DNA of 64,000 nucleotides from JBAXPV01 sp037132075 (GTDB lineage Bacteria; Bacteroidota; Bacteroidia; Bacteroidales; CAIXZF01). The stretch is from positions 1-64,000 of the forward strand of contig JBAXPV010000005.1 of assembly GCA_037132075.1 (NCBI GenBank), written 5' to 3'. The notes beneath the pieces are model-generated. The model had not been told where the DNA came from, ran no database searches, and saw only the letters and a program-made list of their open reading frames with translations. Within the stretch, counting starts at the first letter, position 1. Every line of letters begins with the position of its first letter. Made by a program: the position numbers and the translations under genes. This document shows positions 59,640-64,000 of the stretch, piece after piece.

Positions 59640-59817
59640 AGGGAAAATTTGATCAAAAATAGTCAATAATAGAACACGGATAAAACTGATCAGACTGATT
59701 TACGCGGATTTGGTTTCCCGGAAAACTAAAAAAGCGCTGTGGACTCTGTGGTAAAATTTGTGAACCTGTGAGAAACAAATTTTCCTTAACTTGCAGCATC
59801 AAAATCACATGTAAGAG

Positions 59818-60105
59818 ATGCGGTTAAAACCAGAGATAGCCAATGATTTAAAGCAAATGATCGGGGAAAGGATTCCTGGATCGAGTGTATTTTTATTTGG
59901 ATCCAGAGTTGATGTCAATGCCAGAGGCGGAGATATTGACTTGATGATTTTGTCACAGGAAGTTATTGAAAAACAAACACTTCGAAAGATCAGGCTGGAG
60001 TTTATCAAAAAATGGGGATGGCAGAAGCTTGATTTGGTTAACTTTACGTATTCAAGTGATTCGAGTTTCCGAAAAATTATTGAACAAAGTTGTATCCCGC
60101 TATGA
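59818..60105 (+). CDS. mntA: Minimal nucleotidyltransferase (MntA-type antitoxin)
   Basis: 95 aa, the nucleotidyltransferase fold with GSRVDVNARGGDIDLMI, the GS-x10-DxD catalytic pattern, intact. In MNT-HEPN pairs the MntA enzyme AMPylates and neutralises the HEPN ribonuclease toxin. The stop overlaps the HepT start (ATGA at 60102-60105), so both are co-translated. The gap upstream has the repeat-like text at 59673-59720 (ACACGGATAAAACTGATCAG and GGATTT). Confidence 0.85.
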   Translation: MRLKPEIANDLKQMIGERIPGSSVFLFGSRVDVNARGGDIDLMILSQEVIEKQTLRKIRLEFIKKWGWQKLDLVNFTYSSDSSFRKIIEQSCIPL

Positions 60106-60566
60106 ACAAAGACCAGCAACAAGCAAATTTAGAATTGCTTCAAACTGAATGGGAGCTGCTAATTGCGTCAGTAACAACGCTTCAACTTTCTGTGACCAAA
60201 TGTCAATTGATCGGGAAAAAAAATCAGTATTCTTTTGAAGAACTTGAATCTTTTGACTCCTTAACCTCAAAATTTAGCAGGACTTCTGACATTTTTACTC
60301 AAAAGGTACTTAGAACAATCTGGATGTTACTTCATGAGCCGTTTGTTCCATTCATTGATAGCATGAACAAGGCTGAGAAAATGTCATTATTGCTTTCTGC
60401 TGATCAGATGATTGAGATCCGGGATCTTCGAAATGAAATCGCACACGAATATATTCCTGACGCGATACATGACCTTGTACCCGATACCATTGAATTAACT
60501 GCTGTGTTGTTTGAGAATATTTCTGTTTGTCAGGACTTCCTTATGAAAAGATCCTGGATTCGCTAG
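60102..60566 (+). CDS. hepT: HEPN-domain ribonuclease toxin (HepT-type)
   Basis: 154 aa from ATG 60102 (MNKDQQQANLELLQTEWELL). All-helical with the HEPN catalytic motif RNEIAH (R-x4-H) in IRDLRNEIAHEYIPD near residue 110. The HepT toxin of MNT-HEPN (type VII) systems cleaves RNA and is inactivated by the upstream MntA. The pair is intact; it can act in maintenance or phage defence. It is longer than the common ~140-aa HepT but within the family range. Confidence 0.85.
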   Translation: MNKDQQQANLELLQTEWELLIASVTTLQLSVTKCQLIGKKNQYSFEELESFDSLTSKFSRTSDIFTQKVLRTIWMLLHEPFVPFIDSMNKAEKMSLLLSADQMIEIRDLRNEIAHEYIPDAIHDLVPDTIELTAVLFENISVCQDFLMKRSWIR

Positions 60567-60577
60567 GTGTTTAGGTG

Positions 60578-60622
60578 TTTCACACGGAGTTAACGGAGTT
60601 TGGCACGGAGTTGCACAGTTTT
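60578..60622. repeat. Direct repeat right of the DNRLRE/T9SS gene (copy 1)
   Basis: TTTCACACGGAGTTAACGGA then GTTTGGCACGGAGTTGCA. A variant in the same orientation lies at 62268-62310 (TTTCACACGGAGTTGCACGG then GGTTTGGCCCGGAGTT). The copies flank the 60623-62224 gene. Confidence 0.75.
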
Positions 60623-62224
60623 TTATAGTACCAGCTTGTAGGTTTTGTTTCCTGAGGCTGAGGCTACTCGCACCAGGAAGAAACCGCGGCCAAGGTATAT
60701 GGACTTTACGGTTCCTGGCATTATTTCAAGGTCATGAATCACTTCAGCCCCGGTCACATTAAAGACAGAAACTTGTGAAATACTGTTGATGCCATTGTTG
60801 ATTTTCATCAGCCCTCTTTCCTGTGCTATCACACTAAATCCGGCTTCCGGAATGGGTTCACCAATGGCAGTAGTGACATTTAAGACACCACAGAGTGTAG
60901 GTCCAAACGAACATTTGTTTTTCCCCTGAACGCAAACCTGGCCCGATTGGACGCCGACATGAATGACTACAGTGCTCGAGGTATCTGACCCGACGATAGT
61001 CGCATCCGGAGGCAGGGTCCAGATATAGGAAGTGGCGCCCATTGCATAAACGGAAAACGTTACAATTGAATTGGGCCAGACGGTATTTTGCACACTGGTA
61101 AAACCGGGCTGATAAGGCATTCCCATTGGATAGACGTAGTAAATAGCGCTGGTGGTGTCGGAAATACAATAGCCTTTGATACCTACTTTAATATACCCTC
61201 CACTTAAATTGGGGGCTAATGCGACAACAATGCTGTTGGTCCCCTGTCCTGACACCAATGACAAACCATTTGACATTTCCCAATTCCAGCTCGAATCTGC
61301 GGTAGTGGGGTTGAGGACAAAGGTGGCTGTATCACCGGCACAAAGGCTGTCGGGACCGGAAATACAACCTGGAAAGGGACTAAAGGGTTTTACAATAATG
61401 GTTTTACAGAAAAGAGCGCTAGCACCATTGCCATTGGAGACGGAAACGCAAATCTGGCCCGAAGTGGTACCCGTATATCCATAAACAATATTAGCCAGGG
61501 AGGAATTAAATTGCCAATTAGCAGGAAAAGTCCAGTTATAAAAAACACTAAAGTCAAGCCCGGGGAATACTGTAAAAGTAACATAGTCGCCGGCACATAC
61601 TGTATCAGGGCCCAGGATTGCTAGTGGAGTCAAGGGTGGGCCGGTCATGTCTGACATAATGTTTAACTGAGGACAAAGAGTAATATCCGGATCTTCCCTA
61701 TCCATATAATGAGAAATCGCCGGAGGAAACGCGCTTTCACAGCTCAGCATGATTCCAAAGTTCGTTGAAGGGTTTGTAGCCCAGTTTTCTACGATAGACG
61801 AGGAGAGATAAACTGTCAGGTAGCTTGCTGTCGGTATTACAGAATCTAACAAAGCACCTTGAAGGCTCACTGCGCTTGTATAGGTGATGCCGGTCTCAGT
61901 CCAGGGCCCGTTGAGTGCGTAGACCCTTACTTTCCCAAGCAAATTATTCAGGAATGAGATGTCCGGACTTATGGTGATGATGGCACCCCATACAGATCCT
62001 GTTGTTGGAGGAATGTCGAATTTAAGGCAAATGTTTCGATGGTAAGTGACGGTACTAATTACTTCCTTCGACAGAATCAAACCCTGCCCATTATAGTTTG
62101 TGGTCGGGTTTTGCTGATCGACATACACATCTGCGGTTGGTAATAGGATCATGGACTGTGATGAAACATGGCTGATAGAGCCGAACATCATGATTAAGAT
62201 CAGGAAAAAGTCAGGTTTTTTCAT
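60623..62224 (-). CDS. T9SS-sorted secreted protein with DNRLRE-like and PKD-like domains
   Basis: 533 aa from ATG 62224 (MKKPDFFLILIMMFGSISHV). The N-terminal half resembles a DNRLRE domain (LLPTADVYVDQQNPTTNYNG … YHRNICLKFDIPP), a beta-sandwich common in adhesins. PKD or Ig-like repeats follow (ILGPDTVCAGDYVTFTVFPG, CISGPDSLCAGDTATFVLNP). The C-terminus has a short sorting-type domain (INNGINSISQVSVFNVTGAE … ASGNKTYKLVL). Probable surface adhesin exported by T9SS. Flanked by a direct repeat on both sides. Confidence 0.82.
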   Translation of the reverse strand: MKKPDFFLILIMMFGSISHVSSQSMILLPTADVYVDQQNPTTNYNGQGLILSKEVISTVTYHRNICLKFDIPPTTGSVWGAIITISPDISFLNNLLGKVRVYALNGPWTETGITYTSAVSLQGALLDSVIPTASYLTVYLSSSIVENWATNPSTNFGIMLSCESAFPPAISHYMDREDPDITLCPQLNIMSDMTGPPLTPLAILGPDTVCAGDYVTFTVFPGLDFSVFYNWTFPANWQFNSSLANIVYGYTGTTSGQICVSVSNGNGASALFCKTIIVKPFSPFPGCISGPDSLCAGDTATFVLNPTTADSSWNWEMSNGLSLVSGQGTNSIVVALAPNLSGGYIKVGIKGYCISDTTSAIYYVYPMGMPYQPGFTSVQNTVWPNSIVTFSVYAMGATSYIWTLPPDATIVGSDTSSTVVIHVGVQSGQVCVQGKNKCSFGPTLCGVLNVTTAIGEPIPEAGFSVIAQERGLMKINNGINSISQVSVFNVTGAEVIHDLEIMPGTVKSIYLGRGFFLVRVASASGNKTYKLVL

Positions 62225-62616
62225 GAGATGGAATAACACGGGTAAATATAGTTATTTTTTCGATGGGTTTCACACGGAGTTGCACGGGGTTTGGCCCGGA
62301 GTTCACTGTTTTTATAATATCTCTTCGATCACGCCATCCTTCGACTCCGCTCAGGATGACTTCCGCCGAAAAGCCTTCAGCCCTCAGCCAGACAGCCTTC
62401 AGCCCACAGCCTAAATTTTGAATGATTTTAAATAGCGGTCGCTTTGCCTATCGATTGAATTTATTATCTTATTTTTGCCAGTCTCGAAAAGCGTGCGAGA
62501 TCATTCTGTTGAAAATGAGCAATTTACGTTAATCTGTTAAAAATATAACGATAAATACATTTATGAGAGAAAAGATTCTTCCGGCCAGCTGCAAAAGATA
62601 ACAAACCTATACCACC
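62225..62616. other. Intergenic region with interspersed repeat text and a promoter-like motif
   Basis: About 390 bp with no gene. It includes the direct repeat at 62268-62310, then CATCCTTCGACTCCGCTCAG-GATG and the near-repeats AGCCTTCAGCCCTCAGCC / AGCCTTCAGCCCACAGCC (62372-62412), patterns seen between genes of uncultured Bacteroidota. TATTTTTG (62470-62477) matches the -7 consensus upstream of hdrC; the -33 partner is unclear. Confidence 0.6.
62268..62310. repeat. Direct repeat left of the DNRLRE/T9SS gene (copy 2)
   Basis: Same repeat family as 60578-60622. The two copies lie at the two ends of the T9SS gene in direct orientation and differ at a few positions. Confidence 0.75.
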
Positions 62617-63201
62617 ATGTCTAGTGCCCACCACCCTATTACGAAAAAAGGCAGCCTGATGGAAGAGATCCTCGATACGAGGGGAATTTCTGTTCAGAAG
62701 TGCTACCAGTGTGGAAAATGTTCCGCCGGGTGCCCGCTTGCCGAGGACATGGACAATCCGCCAAGTGTGATCATGCGTCACCTACAACCCGAGTCTAAAG
62801 TATTGGAAGAAAAGATTCTGCGTGCAGAATCGATCTGGGTATGTGTTGCCTGTGAAACCTGTGCTGCGCGTTGTCCGATGGAAATCGACATCCCGGGCGT
62901 GATTGATTTTCTGCGTGAGAAATCACTTAACAGGAAAATCGCCAACCCCAAAGCCAAAAACATCATCTCATTCCACAAGGCTTTCCTCGACTCTATCGAA
63001 CAAACAGGCCGCTTATACGAGTTAGGTCTGATTGCAGATTATAAAGTCCGTTCCTTGAATATGGGACAAGATGTAGCCCTGGCACCTTCGATGATTGCCA
63101 AAGGGAAGTTGTCCTTTCTCCCGGAATTGATTAAAGGACGAAAGAATATGCTGTCAATCTTCAGCAAGACCCTTAAGAAGAAGAAAGGCGGTAAGTCATG
63201 A
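62617..63201 (+). CDS. hdrC: Heterodisulfide reductase subunit C-like, two [4Fe-4S] domains
   Basis: 194 aa. Two ferredoxin-type clusters: CYQCGKCSAGC (residues ~28-39) and CVACETCAARC (residues ~71-82), each followed by Pro. This is HdrC-type, the electron-transfer subunit feeding the CCG-domain partner encoded next (ATGA overlap). In non-methanogens such HdrBC modules are part of other oxidoreductases using quinone, thiol or flavin partners; the physiological partner is not visible in this window. Confidence 0.9.
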   Translation: MSSAHHPITKKGSLMEEILDTRGISVQKCYQCGKCSAGCPLAEDMDNPPSVIMRHLQPESKVLEEKILRAESIWVCVACETCAARCPMEIDIPGVIDFLREKSLNRKIANPKAKNIISFHKAFLDSIEQTGRLYELGLIADYKVRSLNMGQDVALAPSMIAKGKLSFLPELIKGRKNMLSIFSKTLKKKKGGKS

Positions 63202-64000
63202 AATTAGGATTTTACCCGGGCTGCTCGCTCAAAGGCGGCTCCCGTGAATATAAAGAAAGTGTACAGGCTGTCTGTAAAGCTTTTGATATTGAACTCGTAG
63301 AGATCCCTGACTGGAGTTGTTGCGGTGCTTCTGCTGCCCACAACCTCAACAAAGACCTTGCGCTTTCATTACCAGCGCGCATCCTTGCCCTGGCCGAAAA
63401 AGAAGGACTGGATGACATCGTTGTTCCCTGCGCTGCCTGTTACAGTCGCCTGAGTGTGACCCAGCATGAGCTGAATGAGCACAAAGAGAATAAAGATCGC
63501 GTAAAGGAAATCATCCAGATGGACTATAAAGGCACTTCCAACATCCTGAATATCATCCAGGTGATTGAGAAGTATATGCTTCCCATCCTTGAATTCAAAC
63601 AATACCAGCAGTTTAACTACAAAGCTGCTTCGTATTACGGCTGTTTGCTGGTTCGCCCGAACAGCATCTTAAAATTCGACCGTGAAGAAGATCCACGGAC
63701 GATGGACAATGTCATCAAAGCTATCGGCGGAACCCCTATTGAATGGGAATTCAAGACCGAGTGCTGTGGTGCTGGACATAGTGTTTCGCGGACTGACCTT
63801 GTCGGAAAATTAAGTGCCCGTATCGTCAGAGATGCTGTCAAACGCGGTGCTGAGTGTATCGTGGTGGCTTGCCCTATGTGTCATTCCAACCTCGACATGC
63901 GTCGCCCGGAGATTAACAAATTCCTGGACGAGCCCTCTGAAATCCCTGTCATTTACCTGATTCAGGCTATCGGCCTTGCAGTGGGTGTCAATCCTAAAGA
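63198..64000 (+). CDS. hdrB: Heterodisulfide reductase subunit B-like (CCG domains), runs off the right edge
   Basis: The first 267 codons are present; the gene continues past position 64000. Two CCG cysteine motifs: CSL … CCGASAAHNL … CAAC, and CCGAGHSVSR … CPMC. These bind the non-cubane [4Fe-4S] clusters of HdrB. The start ATG 63198 overlaps the hdrC stop by 4 bp, so the two are one transcription unit. The next gene of an HdrA- or flavoprotein-type module, if present, is outside the window. Confidence 0.9.
   Translation, partial: MKLGFYPGCSLKGGSREYKESVQAVCKAFDIELVEIPDWSCCGASAAHNLNKDLALSLPARILALAEKEGLDDIVVPCAACYSRLSVTQHELNEHKENKDRVKEIIQMDYKGTSNILNIIQVIEKYMLPILEFKQYQQFNYKAASYYGCLLVRPNSILKFDREEDPRTMDNVIKAIGGTPIEWEFKTECCGAGHSVSRTDLVGKLSARIVRDAVKRGAECIVVACPMCHSNLDMRRPEINKFLDEPSEIPVIYLIQAIGLAVGVNPK

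Noticed and set aside
1..64000. CRISPR arrays, tRNA and rRNA genes
   Set aside because: No regularly spaced repeats and no recognisable cloverleaf or rRNA sequence were seen in the parts read; small tRNAs could have been missed.

Overview
The window comes from a Bacteroidota chromosome, most likely Bacteroidales-like. The flanking core genes include a GldB-type gliding lipoprotein, several secreted proteins ending in type IX secretion (T9SS) sorting domains, a glutamine-dependent NAD synthetase, an Mrp-type Fe-S carrier beside a NifU-like domain, and an HdrC/HdrB pair. Two clear promoters match the Bacteroidota consensus (TTG, about 20 bp, TAnnTTTG). The taxon is an inference from gene content; no rRNA or tRNA gene was seen.

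Layout. Positions 1-900 hold a REP-associated transposase between REP-like hairpins. From about 919 to 51078 the window is dominated by an integration hotspot inside comM (yifB, Mg-chelatase-like AAA+ ATPase). The 5' part of comM lies at 50023-51078. Two different 3' parts lie at 919-1407 and 5724-6218. A large serine integrase gene runs across the junction at 50024. The main element (about 6.2-50.0 kb) begins with an XRE regulator and ends with that integrase. A smaller remnant (about 1.4-5.6 kb) starts with a homologous XRE gene and att arm but has no integrase.

Cargo of the main element, left to right: a complete qatDCBA anti-phage operon; a transfer-like module (a TraD/HerA-type ATPase with a nuclease-like C-terminus, a membrane protein, a VirB2/TrbC-like pilin, a second TraD-like ATPase) with a nested inverted-repeat structure between its divergent transcripts; a second serine recombinase behind a structured leader; RadC-like and ArdC-like genes, the latter split inside its HELIH motif by a three-recombinase RIT element; an XRE / winged-helix / RuvC-like operon; a cassette of lipoprotein, XRE, cupin, GHMP kinase and radical SAM bounded by diverged copies of the same 3' ends; an operon of an unknown protein, a queuosine-precursor-type transporter and a methyltransferase; a membrane propeller protein with a T9SS-exported NlpC/P60-like hydrolase; two radical SAM proteins with a DUF5680 protein; a roughly 440-bp candidate structured RNA closed by a perfect 23-bp inverted repeat; and an OLD-family ATPase/nuclease followed by type III restriction-modification genes.

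Reading: this is a layered defence and accessory island that interrupts comM, a gene tied to DNA uptake and recombination in other bacteria. Precise excision would rebuild comM. The strongest candidates for something undescribed are the 41540-41983 structured element, the 15389-15561 structured region beside the transfer genes, the cupin-GHMP-radical SAM cassette, and the two-copy comM/att architecture with its 119-bp identical patch. To the right of 51 kb the region is ordinary core genome, plus a MNT-HEPN toxin-antitoxin pair.
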